A DNA stretch of 64,000 bases from Homalodisca vitripennis (lineage: Eukaryota; Arthropoda; Insecta; Hemiptera; Cicadellidae): assembly GCF_021130785.1 (NCBI RefSeq), contig NC_060214.1:41523001-41587000 (forward strand). Reading direction: 5' to 3'. The notes beneath the pieces are model-generated. The model did no database searches. It was not told the DNA's origin and saw only the letters and a list, made by a program, of their open reading frames with translations. The translations under genes and the position numbers were made by a program. Below are positions 49,262 through 61,567 of this stretch, in pieces; the stretch's first letter is position 1, and each line of letters begins with the position of its first letter.

Positions 49262-51099
49262 AGAAATTCATCATGATACAAGGAAGTGATTTATTTTCAA
49301 ATTTATTCAGGCTGTTTCAATCAGGTCCGCCACACAATTACCCAAACGGAATAAATTTTTTAATCTAAAACTCATAAGTTAGTGATTGTTTTTCAAAATT
49401 TGTTGTGTATTCGACAATCTCCGTCTACGACATATTAATACTGTATAGTTTAATTCGTCTCTACGTGCTGTAATATCAGGATCCCGAAAGCAGCAAGTTC
49501 CTGATAATTAGGAGCTCTCAGAGGCCGGGGAAGGCCTCTTACATAAAATAGTTTTATTTACTTTACAACTTGTTTCATTATATTCAAAACAGAAAACGGT
49601 TTCAGTCAGAAATATTTAAAGTAATGTTCTTAGTAAGTTGTCACTGTAGATGTTGTTCGTTCGCCTTGTGTATTTTTAATGATCAATTCAGAATAATCCA
49701 AATTTGTATTTACAAGTAGAAATATATAAGTATATGGTCAAATAAAAAACTGGGTTATTTAGTCTATTAATGGATAAACTTAATGAATACTCAACCAATC
49801 CCGTAAGAAATATTACATTAACAGAGAGAGTTTCATTAGAAATGTTAAATAAAGGGAAATTCGAAGTCCTTTAACTGAAATTAATTAAAAAATATTTTGT
49901 TTCGAGTTAAATTGGTAGTGATTACAGGAAACATTTACTCTAAGGAATATGACGAATTAGCAATAATTTCGGAACAAGGTTCTGGTGACAAATTAAGCCT
50001 TATCCAGACTTAGCCCTTTGATGGTCGGATTTTAAGGAATGGATTTAATTTTACCATAACTCATACATGATACAACGGATTTCGAACTCGGTATATTTTT
50101 AAATAAGCCAAACCACTCTCTGTTTGTAAAGGATCTTGGTCTCTGATGGATCCTATAACAATGTATGAAATATATTATCAGCATTAAAAAAAGAAGACAA
50201 GTATAAGCACAGAATAAGTGTGAAACGTTAAAAAAGTCGGATAATTGTTGTGCCATATATTTGTATTATTTTACTATTTCATTGATATATTCTATTTTGT
50301 ACCATTGAAATTTGTGGCAGTGTGATTTTTATATCTAAAATCTAAAATATTAACTTTATTTAATATTAGTTAGTAAAATGCTCAGTGCACATTGGGAGTA
50401 CAGTCGATGATTGGACGAACGGTGTATCTATTCAGTCTGTGAATGTGCATGTGTGACAGCATTTAGAGTATCTGTATTACTGCACAGGTCACTTGAATCT
50501 GAATAGAATATACTCTAGCCATTACTTCGAGAAACCATTAGAGCATACCTGTGCTATCAATTATATTATTACATTAACATCACATATTATCAACAAATTA
50601 CTATTACAGTATTAAATATATGATGAGTTTGGGTAGAATCTACGGTTCCAAACAAATTACCCCTGTAAATATGAAGCTTTCGGTAGTCTAAGGATCTAGA
50701 ATTAAGATCGTTGTCATACCTACCTATCAGCATAGAAATATTACGTTTTTACTTTAAAATGTTGTACTTGTTATGCCCTGGACAGTCTTGACCCTGTAGC
50801 TCGTATATTATCGAAATCATTATCAAGTTATTATATTAGTACACTATATTAGATTGTATAACGAATTTAGTTCAAATATTGTCTTACATAATATTTATTT
50901 GTGCTTCTTTACGTATTATACCACATACCATTGTTTTTATTTGTAATACATAGGCCATTAATCGTTCTGTTACAACTTAAGTATTGTGACATTTTAATTT
51001 TCAGGTTATACTTATCGAAAAATATTTAAAAACTTTGTTTTATAATTAAGTAAAAGTCTCAACTAATAGTCCCTTAAAACGGATTTATCCTTTGATTTT
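49262..51099. other. No gene recognised
   Basis: AT-rich non-coding DNA. AGAGGCCGGGGAAGGCCTCT at 49520 is a near-perfect inverted repeat (AGAGGCC...GGCCTCT) with a short loop. No open frame stands out. Confidence 0.5.
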
Positions 51100-51210
51100 G
51101 TTCTTGAAAAACAGAAAAACACATTATTTCTGTTCTTGTAAAACAAAAAAAAACACACTAATTCTATTATTTAAAAACAAAAAAGTACACAAATTCTGTT
51201 CTTTAAGAAC
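51100..51210. repeat. 33-base tandem repeat, about 3.4 copies
   Basis: Units start at 51100, 51132, 51166 and 51198. Each begins GTTCTTG, ATTATTT or GTTCTTT, runs through an A-rich middle with an AACACA or TACACA core, and ends ATTCT or TTTCT. It produces an apparent minus-strand 113-codon frame that I do not regard as a gene. Confidence 0.75.
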
Positions 51211-53866
51211 ATTTAAAAAACTTAATTGGAAACACATGTTTTGAATCTGTTTAAATAACAAATTAAATTCATCTAAGTTATAAATGAATAATACCATCAT
51301 TCTCCTGCACTCTTTAACAATACATATAATGTACTGTAAACAGTTCAAATTTTTATATTCATGCGTTTTAATTTTTATATGATTACAACATTGTCTAAGA
51401 TACTGCTTTAAAGTACTTCTTAATGGAGTTATCTTAAACAAATGAAGTACTTTTTCTGTGTTCATAAAAGTTGCCTTAATGGACTATAAATTTATAAAAA
51501 ATATTTCTCCATCCTGTATTTTAATAAATAGTATGAAATATGTTTTGTTATATAGACATAGACTTAACGTTTCACCTAATTCCCTTTCATTGTACTAATT
51601 AAAAATCGTATTTACAACGGTACCTGAGAGATTCGTAATTGAATGGAGTCTCAGTTTCGAAAATTACTTAGAGTTTTTCCACTCCGATGATTTGTATGCA
51701 TATAAAACCCTTATTTGTGGGAAGCAGAGACCACAGAAAGCTCACAACCTCAGCATAATTCAATCCTTTATTAACTTCTACCCTCTGGGAGCTCAAGGTC
51801 AAATTCTTGAATCTTCTAGACTTTTGAAATACTCCAATATCTGTAGCCTGCTGCCAGTGGTGGTTTCTGACCTATAATAACTCAGAAAGGCTTGGAAAAC
51901 ATATCATTCTAAAGATTTTATCCTGTAGAAGCTCTTGAAATTTGGCGGTTCCGGGCTCGCATTTTATTATATAAAATTTATAATGTTAATAATATTCGAA
52001 CCTGTAGGAGCATCCGACATATATCAATAGCTCTATATATAATTCTCTAGGATAGCTCTATGTATGAGCGTTGTAGGCTTCTCAATATCATCAAACTGGT
52101 GATATGAAAATTATTAAATTCTCACGGTAACTATAACCAATTGCATTTAAACACGAAATATAGGATTTTCATCAATATTTCTGATGGTGTAGCATATTTT
52201 ATGTTAGCACATAATGCTATGAAACGAAACCTGACCTTTAGAATTTTACATAACAATATCTAATCTCACTGGGGTAAATTGGTTACAGGCAACGAGTGAA
52301 GGAAGGTGAATAAATTGGTTCTTAACATCAAATAGAAGTACGATACTTTACAAGAGAGAGCTCTTTTGATCACAAAGCGACCAATCAAGACTATCAGCAG
52401 TAATCGAAATTCGGGAAAAACCTTCCTTTGATCAGCTGTTTCAGTCTCAAGGGCCTCTCTGTTTACTTTAGTCTAATAGCCGTGTTCATTAACAAAATGT
52501 TAAGGATAGTGTTAGTATTAATGAAAATCTGTCTATCTTGCAAAAATAGTTTACTTGATTAAATAATTTTATTTGTATGTTTAAAAGATAAGATGTAAAA
52601 TATGGATTCTTTAAAAGATGCATAAATACATTAAATATATTTTCAAATACCTTCAGTATTATTGTTTTTTTTTCAAATGTACTACACTTTGGTTTTGCCG
52701 ATTTAGATAAGTTTACAGAAAATAAACATACAACACACTGTATTAACTTTCATTAAATGCATGAATAATAGAATAAGTCCAATAATAATATAGTATCAAG
52801 TGGAATTTAATTTTGCAACAACAGTTAAATAAATGTCTTCTGTTTAAAGACTATAAACCTGGAATCTGAATGTATATTTTATAAAAATATTTGTACTGAT
52901 AACATTCTTGTCTATTATTTATTATAAGCATACTCGTATCATAAAATATAATATATGGGTTTAAAAAGACAAAACAATGACAGTAAGAAGTTTTCTTGCT
53001 TAAAGTCCTAGACGATGCATTAAAATCTTAACTTATATAGCAAAATCGAGTAAAATAGACAGATAAGTACGTTGGAAAGCAAATTGTTAAAAATGCAATA
53101 TTTAAAATCCACGTAAATATTTTGTTTTAATATAGTAGTAATTTAAAATTTATTATATATAGAATATAAAATAACCCTTTTTAATGAATTTAAAAAGTTA
53201 TAAGTTGTTTTTAGAAAAATAAATTATTTGTAAAATACAAAAAAATAAACAAAAGATAGTTGACAGAAGAATCAAACAAATGGTATTATTTAATATGATA
53301 TCTGGATAACCCACAAAACTAGCATTTTAAATTCATCTCAAGAGATCTGTAGGATATAATGTGATACAATAATGATTCCTATGTAAATGGAAAACAAAAA
53401 TACAAATAAAAATATACCACAGAACACATGGAAAAAGAAGTAAAGTAAATTGTAAGCTGGTTGAAGGGATTTAAATGATTTGTTTACTAAGTTCTTTTAT
53501 TAAGCCTTAATCTTATGAAAACCTTTATTAAATAGAGTTTGTATTATTTATTGTCCTGCTAACGAAAAATCTCTAGTACCTCGTAACAACTTGATCGTCA
53601 TTATATTCTAAAACAGTTTCCATTTTTATACCGAGCTCCTAAATAATATTGCGTTGATCAAGATCTAATTATAACAAATGCTTTATTGAAAGTATTGATA
53701 GAAACGTATTCAGTAATGCTAAAGTTATTAAACTAACTAAATCGAAGGAGAGATATATATTCCTGAAGTTTAAACAATAATATACTATAAAATATAATAA
53801 GTGAGTTTGAGTAATAATTCCGTTAAATATCACACAATTTCTACACAAACAATAAATGAGAACATC
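51211..53866. other. No gene recognised
   Basis: AT-rich non-coding sequence with no clear repeat or gene. A mixed-composition patch at 52260-52480 could be an old repeat but has no partner in the window. Confidence 0.45.
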
Positions 53867-53919
53867 GTGAAACAGTACAAATCCACTCCGGCTTCGAGAG
53901 AAAGCAATATCCGGACTTC
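53867..53919 (+). repeat. 53-base block matching 48358-48410 in inverse
   Basis: GTGAAACA, then CAAAT and CGGCTTCGAGAGAAAGCAAT, followed by ATCCGGACTTC. It lies inside an 83-codon frame (53801-54052) that lacks an ATG start and is not continued in the other copy, so coding is doubtful. The GC-richer stretch to 54060 contains several TTCCGG/CCGGAA motifs. Confidence 0.6.
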
Positions 53920-54999
53920 CTTTTTCGTTAGAGATCTGACCAAAGAACAGGAACTATATCCCGGAACAGTTCTTTACAGTTCGTTTCTCCATGTTCCGTC
54001 GAAACGATTTACTGAACGTGCAAAGAAATTACGGAAACGACCAGACTTCTAAATGTTCCAGTTCCGATCTTGCCTACAGATAATGGCAACGTGTCAATTT
54101 GCTTTTTTACACTCTGCTGGAATATTTAGAAGGCTTCAGGTACTGTAAATTGAAATTGAGAAACGTTATTAATGCTATTCTTATTTCTCAAAAAAGATGT
54201 TTGCATATTCGATCAAATTAATGGAAGCTCTTGGAGATAATAGTTTATTTTTCTATTTTTAATTAAATTTCTATTTATTTAATTATATTTTATTTTTTAT
54301 ATTGTAGGCTATGGTGATTTAGAAAAAGTTTCAGTAATGTAGACATATTAATGATATCATAAAATTGGTTATTTACTTTGATTTAAAATACTGTCATCAA
54401 CTTCCTGAGAGATTTAAAGTGTGTACATTAAATATCCAGATATATACCTGTAATCGAGGAAAACCAGTTGACCAGGAATGTGTGGTATTTTTAAAAGTAT
54501 TTGTCAACATCATTGAGACATCTAGGTAGAGGAATAAGTTGTTCCAATTAGATCTCATATATAACTATCAAGCGCTCCAGAACGCAGTGATACTACATCG
54601 CAACGATACCAAGTAAGGCAGGAATAATAAATAATTTAAGGAAAACTCCTTCGGAATGGAACGCATGGATCCTGAACTGCAACAGTTCCGGAAACGTCAC
54701 AGTCTATCTTTAGGACGGCCTTCCATGCCTCTAGATTTTTTCTTACCTCTCCATCTCTACCTATGACTATGAATGTTGATACTGCTTATAATACTATATA
54801 TAGCTCGACAGGTTTCGTTGAGTTGTATGATGCATTTCGGTTGTATAGATAATTCAATTGTGGTAGTTTTTCCACACGTATCATTATGCCTCGTGTTAAA
54901 ATGTTGCATGATTTTATTCGGTTTATTTAAATATTTATTTTCAATGTTTTTCTTATTGCCCTTACGGTACCTAAAATATTAATGTAAAATTCTTCGCCA
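53920..54999. other. No gene recognised
   Basis: Non-coding DNA with a GC-richer part at 53920-54080 that may be the body of the repeat above, and a patch at 54640-54770 containing AACAGTTCCGGAAACG. The remainder is AT-rich. Confidence 0.45.
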
Positions 55000-55165
55000 A
55001 ACGCTCAGCCCAAAGCCCAAAACTTGACAAGCACCATCATAAACTCCATGGTGTATACATATAAATGAAGGTCCATATTCAAAATTCAAAGTCTGCAAGT
55101 CCTATCGTTCTCAAAATATCGTGAGGATGAAGATACAGTAGCACAGTTTTAAAAACCCCTGGCGT
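55000..55165 (+). repeat. Dispersed GGTTACCCATA/GACAGACA family, diverged copy
   Basis: Begins CCAAACGCTCAGCCCAAAG, like the CTAACGCTCA part of the other copies, and has GTTCTCAAAATATCGTGAGG at about 55110 in the place where they have a TTTTCAAGATATC-like motif. The GACAGACA part has decayed to GATGAAGATACAG. Confidence 0.35.
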
Positions 55166-55895
55166 GAATGCTTTGCTGAAGCTTAATAAATAAATACAGT
55201 CATATATTTATTTAAATTATACTTATTAATTTTTCTTTTATTATACAAATTATTGAAATGAATATTACTTTTTCATTTACGATAAAATGAAAAAAACTCA
55301 AGTAACCACAATAGTGATCGGTTTGAAGACCGGTTACTTCTGTAATTGGTAGACAGAGGATTAATTATTTTTGTTTAAATGCTTTTCTTTCTGTAGCCGG
55401 ACGCTATGTTAATTTGTTGCAGGCTACAGTTTATTTACTTGTTACTGATATCTCTCACGAAATGTGTTATATAGCACAGTTGGTTAGTTTTATCTTTTAA
55501 GCTTTCTAATTTGAATTCATTACTACCAATTACATAAACCTTTTTATCAATAGATAAGTTTCAAAATTTATCACCAGGACTTATTGCAAACTTCAGTTTT
55601 AAGGTTGATTACAAAGAATGTGTATACATTTGTATGAACTTTTTGTAATTTTTCTTAGATTAAATATAAATTGTATTAAAAAAAACTAGATTTATTTTAT
55701 AAAATACCTTATAACTTAGTAATTATGCACAAAAATTATAAAAAATTATCAATATAAATCCACTGATAATAATATTGTATTTACATACTTAGAAAATACT
55801 TCATAAAATATAATAATAATAAATAATATAAATTAACAATATATATTATATTATATATATAATATATATCATAATATTTATATTATAATATAAAT
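55166..55895. other. No gene recognised; AT palindromic tract
   Basis: AT-rich DNA ending in a nearly pure A/T stretch at 55795-55893 (TATATTATATTATATATATA and similar) that abuts the 5' end of the truncated LINE. Confidence 0.5.
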
Positions 55896-56692
55896 AATTT
55901 TTGTGTACCAAAGCCTCAAAAACACATTTTACAAAATGTTTTTCTTTCATAGCTCCGAGGACATATAATTTATTGCCAGAATTTTTCAAAAATAATAGGA
56001 ACATAAATATATTTTATAAAAAAATTCGTGTATGGTCGATCGGTAAAAATGATATTGAGTATATGTTTAAGATAATAAATTAGTGTATGGTTAGTCTTGT
56101 CTGCTAAATTAGAATAATATTTAAATAGACAGGTTAGAGCATTATAAAATAATTATTTATAATATAATATTTAATGTTACATGTATAAAACCTAATATTT
56201 TAATTGTAAATAATGCATAAATCATTTTTATTTAATGCAGCACAATAGTTATACTAAATTTAAACTTTGAAACATAATACTACATTATTTACTACATAAG
56301 CTACAATAACTCATTTTTATCATTTCATTCTTGCTCATATCCGCTATTTTTATTTTTTACCCTTTTTGTACATAGTATCTCCAACACAGGCACAGCCTTA
56401 TGGGGTACCTAAATTTCCCTTATTGTGTAAAGTTATTGGCATAATTATTAGTTTAAAAAAAGAAAGAAAAACATAAAAGGATGTAACCTACTTTTTATAT
56501 TCTATTACTCTAAGTATATAAATTAGAATTAAAATAAGTAGAAAACATTTTTTTTGTATTTGTTATTTACTGCTAGTGTAATAAACATTATGTCATAGTA
56601 TTATTTATTACTAAGCACTGGCAATAATATTTAGTTGTAATATCCAGTTTGTTATTTTGGGGAAATAAATGATTTATTATTATTTATTTATA
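55896..56692 (+). mobile_element. 5'-truncated Jockey-like LINE
   Basis: An open frame from about 55898 to the TAG at 56081-56083 gives the last 60 or so residues of a LINE reverse transcriptase protein: F-S-F-I-A-P-R-T-Y-N-L-L-P followed by a basic W-S-I-G stretch, matching the usual A-P-x-x-Y-N-x-L-P motif near the C-terminus. About 600 bases of 3' UTR follow, with GGCACAGCCTTATGGGGTAC (56389) and a final GGAAATAAATG polyadenylation signal at 56661. It ends in TTATTATTATTTATTTAT. Five-prime truncation with an intact tail is typical of target-primed reverse transcription. Confidence 0.65.
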
Positions 56693-58084
56693 TTTAATAA
56701 AATAATTGTATTTCTATGTTTGAATATACTTCCCGCATTATTGAAATTATTGAATTGATTGGCATATCAGCTTGAGGATCTAGATGCATTTTAAGCGTCC
56801 TCAGCTAAACTATTGTTTAGCATTTTAATCTTACTTGTATTGATAATAATTTGATCAAAATGTGACACATTGTTGATTTCGTGTGCGTATCATTTTTATA
56901 AATACCCATTGGGAAAATATCCGAGACCCAGCGCCCCAGCTACAGAATACTGTCAATGACCTTTCGGTTACCAATAAAATTATGTACCTACAGAAACTTC
57001 TCAGACGAAATATTAAAATTAAAAAAATAAATACAAGAAATAGTTATCGTTGTTCCACGTGACAAATCTCCAAGATCTCTGTCCATTAGGAGGTATTGCA
57101 CAGACAGGTACAAGAAAGACCTGTTGAATCCATAATAGTTTCTAAATATGGAAATGAATTTGCACCGAACATTATGGCATTTAAATTTAATAAAACTATG
57201 TTAAATTATTCTCAATTTCTTTACATTGAATACTATTATGAAAAACATAAATTAAACACAATATTCATAAAAAATTTCCTTATTCTACAGGTGAGCTTAT
57301 TTGCATTTAATTTTGCATACTTCATATTGAGTTATCGCAATAGGTTAGATCAATTACGTAGAGCATTCAAACTAATTGTTCTGTTCTTGTTTAAAACTAT
57401 GCTTGTTATTCAGTAGCCAGTAAAACAAAAGTCCACGCTCTCATTATAAACATCTACAGAAAGTCTGGAGCTGAGTTTGTTTTCTCACTCTTAAGGTGCA
57501 CTAATGAGGTAAGGACAATTTGTAGTGATGTAGAAACTTAGAAGTTGACTGTAGTCTCCCGCTGCTCCTGCACTTTTGTGTATTTCTGTAATTGTGTAGC
57601 TGGATAATGAACAACTCTGCGATTGTTACTGTTTTAAAACGGTAGAATCTGTTTTAATATAAAATAATTATTATAACCTTCCCAGCCCGTCTTAAAAACG
57701 TGTTTTTTAATCAGTTTAATTATTTATTGCATTTAATGTTGGTTTATCAATTATATTTCCAACCTTATTATCTATAAAAACTTTTTAATGTATTAAGTAT
57801 TTTATTTTTATTCTAAATTAAAACTATTAACTATATGAACTTCCATTATTGTATTTTATATTTTGGTTACATTGTTTTGAGCTGTATTAAAAATTATCAA
57901 GCCTCTATACCGTCGTAAAGCTACTTAATTATAGATTAAAATGTTTAAACTTAGAAAAAGACAAGAAATTGAGTTTGAAAAAAAGTTATAAAATAAATCC
58001 CAGAAGTGATGTACTAAAGAGTACATTCTGGCAACCCATTTATTTGCCACAACTATAACAATAGTAAAAAAAAATAATTTGTGA
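56693..58084. other. No gene recognised
   Basis: AT-rich non-coding DNA. The 106-codon plus-strand frame at 57096-57416 shows no domain and has an AT-biased composition. Confidence 0.45.
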
Positions 58085-58335
58085 GAGAAAGTATACTCAA
58101 TGGAAGAATTAACTGTTGTATAAATTGAGTTGACAGCAATCTCTCTACTTGAGAGCCCGGCCGATATTTCCATTAAAGCTCCAGAGCTCTTGGACAAACA
58201 TGCTGTGTTGTTTTATTGCTTTTTTACCTTTTGCTGAACAAGAGGTAAAAGTAAAGAACAAATTTGGAGTATTTTGAATACCTTTAAAATTTACGAGTTA
58301 TGTTTACAACTTGTAATGACTATAAATCTGTAATA
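58085..58335 (+). repeat. Direct repeat left of the Sola-like element
   Basis: Matches 61775-62010 in the same orientation: CAATGGAAGA, TTGTTGTATAA-like, TTTCCATT, CCAGAGCTCTT, ATGCTGTGTTGTTTTA and TTTACAACTTGTAAT occur in order in both, at roughly 75% by eye. The minus strand reads as a 90-codon frame (57925-58197) whose partner in the other copy is broken. Family not recognised. Confidence 0.7.
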
Positions 58336-58696
58336 TGTATAAATAATATACGTAGAAGTGACTATTGTAGGATACGAAAGTATTTGTAAAATAATAAACA
58401 ATAATCTGGGGGAAGAAAAAATGAATATTTGATGCATGAATAATTACCATGCGATCCACAGTTTATTTTAAACTTCATACGTATAAAAATCCAATATTAC
58501 ATATTTTTAGTAAATTTAACTGTAATAGTGAATCTTTTAATATAAATATCTTATTGTAACCTTATAAAAACGTATCAAAATTGTTTTATTTACTGAATAT
58601 TTACGTAGTTTTTTCCATAAATCATAATCATATGGAAATTTAATAATTTAAGACCATTCGCTATTTCTTGATTTAGTTGAGAGTCATGTCACAATT

Positions 58697-58729
58697 GAGT
58701 CGTGTAGTTCCATAACTAGCTACATCCAC
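58697..58729 (+). repeat. Left TIR of Sola-like element
   Basis: Starts GAGTC directly after AATT and ends GCTACATCCAC. A second GAGTCATGT lies just outside (58681), before the target duplication. Confidence 0.85.
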
Positions 58730-58892
58730 AAAACTGTTTTTTTGAGGAAATGAAAAAACGGATATTTTGTTAGCCGTTTAAAATAAAACTATTATTTTCC
58801 CCAGGGATGAAGTTAATATCAGGTACTGTAATGGCATACTATTATTGTTATTATTAATAATTATCAATCCAAGTAAAAAAATAAATAAAAAT

Positions 58893-58943
58893 GGATGTAG
58901 CCCATTTTGAATCTCATCAGTGGATGTAACTGGTTTTGCATCT
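58893..58943 (+). repeat. Subterminal motifs, left side
   Basis: GGATGTAGCCCATTTTGAA at 58893-58911 and GGATGTAACTGGTTTTGCA at 58922-58940, 29 bases apart and in the same orientation as the right TIR. They are likely transposase binding sites (inference). Confidence 0.7.
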
Positions 58944-59154
58944 AATATTTTGGATTTACAGCAGGTAAAAAAATATTCTGTGATTTTGCAGTTTCTCTGT
59001 ATTTAAATTTGTATACACATAAATGAACAAATAATTAATTACAATAAATTATATAGATACCAGAGAATAAGTTCATACAACCAAAAATTAACTGTAGAAC
59101 AGTTCTGAGTACAATTCCCTAAACTACTAGATCAGTTACTTCTTGATAATTTAC

Positions 59155-61216
59155 TCATTCTTCTGTCAGGATTTCACTCCTCTGGTTATTTTCTTCTTTT
59201 TCAACCTCTACTAATCTTTTATAATATTTTAGGGGAGCCAAATCTTTCCAATCACTGCCAAAATGTTTTTCTAACAGGTTTCCAACATCCCTTAGTTTTA
59301 AAGCTGAAACTGCAATGCCTGTTTGAATTAAGCAAGGAAGAGGCATTCTACTTACTTTCCTACCTTTCTGGCAAACACTTTTGTACATTCCTAAATCATT
59401 ACGATAGTGAGCTTCTCTTTTAAGAACAATTTTATCTCCTTTGCAACTTTTTTTAAAATAAAACCGCTTACTTAAGTTAAATTTGAAGTGCCAATATCTA
59501 TTTGGCATGATTACCTCAGAACACTTTTGTTTCCAATCATACACTTTTCCAACTAACGATCGTGTTGTGCCGAATTCAGAAAATATTTTTGTATATTCCT
59601 CTGGTGTAATTATGATGTTTGTCTTTTTTATTTCTTTTTCTATACGAGCAAAAACTCTGTCTGGTGGCAGAATGGAATGTCCCACTACTGGAAAACATAT
59701 TCAAGACGTTGAAGACTTGCAGGAGAATTATTATACAGCCAGTAACTCAGCATTGACATCATGGTAGAAGTTTTATTTTGTCCTCCACATCCGTCAGACA
59801 CAAGACGGAGGACATGCACCGAATTAGGGAAGTCAAACGTGTTGAGAAAATCATAAACAGCCGAGCTTATTTCGTTTGATCCCTTTTTGTGTTCTGACTC
59901 ATCATAATGATATATAAAAACATTATCTTTGGTCTGTTTAGCTGTGGAGTCGCCGAAAACAATAGTAAGATTATACTTATACAGTTGACGGCTGTAATAG
60001 GCACTCTGATCTGGGACTCTAGGTAATACCTGATTCTTTTGACAGTCAAAGGATATGCTAATCAAATCATTTCGTTTTTCTTTAAGGAGTAAGTAAAAAG
60101 ACTTAGCTTTCAGTTGGTGGCACGTCTGAGCACAAATGATATCATTTTTCACAGTTGGGTCGATAGCATTTTTAATTCTTTCTGCAAAAGATATACAGGT
60201 CGAACACTCATCGGTCCTAGGACAACCAAATCCAATATTGAAATTTGACCTGAAAATGTACCTAAAATATGATTGTTTTACCTGAAGGTTTTCATCTTTA
60301 GTCTCAGAGTTGTACATTCTCCACATTTTCTTAATGTTTAATTCTGTTGGTAGATATTCCCTATTGGCGGTTTTGCTTCGGCAATATTGGTTTTCTATAA
60401 CCTTAAAATTTTTAATAAACTTGATAACTGATTCTTTTCTTTTTTCATACGCCTTTAATTTATGGTCCTCCCCCTCTATTTTCTTTAGGTATAAGTCCAG
60501 TTTCAAAGTGCCTTCTAACCACACCCTTTACTCTATTTTTTGATACGCACAAAGTTTCAATAAAAGCTTTTTGACAGACTGGAAGTTTCATACGCAAAAA
60601 TTTTTTATAAATAAAATATTGGACAACCATTGACTTTTGTCCTCTGTCATTGTTTATAAGTCTTTTTCGTTTTGGTTTTGTAGATTCCGTGTATTTTAAT
60701 ATAAAACAATCTTGTTTGTGTTTCAATTCACTAGATTTACCAGAAGTGTCATAAAACTTCTCGTAAAAAATCTTTTGGTCATTTGCTGTGATTTCTGAAC
60801 AACGATAAGTCTTCCCTTTTTTCTCGTGTTTACATGTTATAGTAGTTGGAGGACCGGCTGGACCGTATCTGAAAATAAAACTCGCCATTAATAAAATGTT
60901 ATCCCGCCTACCGTAAAGTTTACTTCAACTAGCCTACATACTACTACCCTATACCTTGGCATTATAGGAACCACACGACTCAGTTAATTGCAAAAAGAAA
61001 TTGTTGCCTACTTGTCTTCAACTAAACTATGATTTAACCGAAAGATAAATAAGATTTACCAATATTGAACAGTTGCACACCTCAAAAGTAAAATTATTTC
61101 AATAGTAAATATTCAACAACCCACCTTTGCTTTTGCATCTGTGCACGTTTCCAGTTCTCTGACTGTCGTGGTCTTTTGCGTTGGTGATGTAAACGAATTG
61201 TTGGTTCACACTCCAT
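59155..61216 (-). pseudogene. Sola-like DDD transposase (DUF7869 type), two exons, frameshifted
   Basis: Exon 1 is 61216-61125 (ATG at 61216), basic, with K-R-P-R-Q-S-E-N-W-K-R. Intron 60869-61124 has donor AAAG|GTGGGT and acceptor ATTTTCAG; phase 2 joins the frames correctly. Exon 2 runs to the TGA at 59155. It holds a basic helical N-terminal region, a Cys cluster (F-G-C-P-R-T-D-E-C-S-T-C, about 60200-60230), and three acidic motifs: S-F-D-C-Q-K-N (60045), S-D-G-C-G-G-Q-N (59793) and P-P-D-R-V-F (59659). I read these as the DDD catalytic triad. The total is about 600 codons. Two single-base changes break the frame: one extra base in a G run near 60470 and one missing base near 59694. Role: excision and insertion of the element. 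Assignment rests on motif recall, and the DUF7869 label is less sure than the transposon context. Confidence 0.78.
60869..61124 (-). other. Spliceosomal intron in Sola-like transposase
   Basis: A 256-base AT-rich interval bounded by GT and AG on the minus strand, with a T-rich run before the acceptor. An alternative is that translation starts at the ATG at 60888 inside the intron, which would give an unspliced protein lacking the basic exon 1 segment. Confidence 0.65.
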
Positions 61217-61373
61217 TGTTACTAGTCTAACTAAAAATACTTCACTATAAACAAAACACTATAAACTATTTATTCATCACGCACATCAGTAGTTGCTCAC
61301 AAATAATCCTCACTCACTCAGAAGCCAGCAGTCATACGGCAACGGCAAACACTAAAGCTGGGAACAGCCCACC

Positions 61374-61385
61374 TGCGCATGCGCA
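61374..61385. promoter_or_regulatory. Palindromic NRF-1-type site upstream of transposase
   Basis: TGCGCATGCGCA is a perfect 12-bp palindrome and fits the known NRF-1 (insect erect wing) consensus. It lies about 160 bases upstream of the exon 1 ATG, in an otherwise AT-rich setting, so it may be the transposon promoter element. Confidence 0.5.
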
Positions 61386-61392
61386 ACCAGAT

Positions 61393-61500
61393 GGATGTAG
61401 CTGGGTTTGAAAGTAGCTTTGTTCTCTAGCTGGTTTTGAAACTAAACCCCTACTTTGCTATGCTATTGCTATAAGATGTAGCCTGTTTTGATTTGAAATA
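61393..61500 (+). repeat. Subterminal motifs, right side
   Basis: GGATGTAGCTGGGTTTGAAA (61393), TAGCTGGTTTTGAAAC (61427) and AGATGTAGCCTGTTTTGATT (61474) repeat the motif of the TIR with small changes. They lie between the transposase promoter and the right TIR. Confidence 0.7.
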
Positions 61501-61567
61501 TGTTTTTCCTAGCATTAACACGATTTCAGAATTGAAGAAACCGGCATCAGCTCAATTTTCATAAAAA

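Noticed and set aside
51124..51465. 113-codon minus-strand frame
   Set aside because: Part of it is translation of the 33-base tandem repeat and the rest has AT-driven composition.
59483..60543. Plus-strand frames of 77-94 codons inside the Sola-like element
   Set aside because: Antisense shadows of the transposase exon, without motifs.
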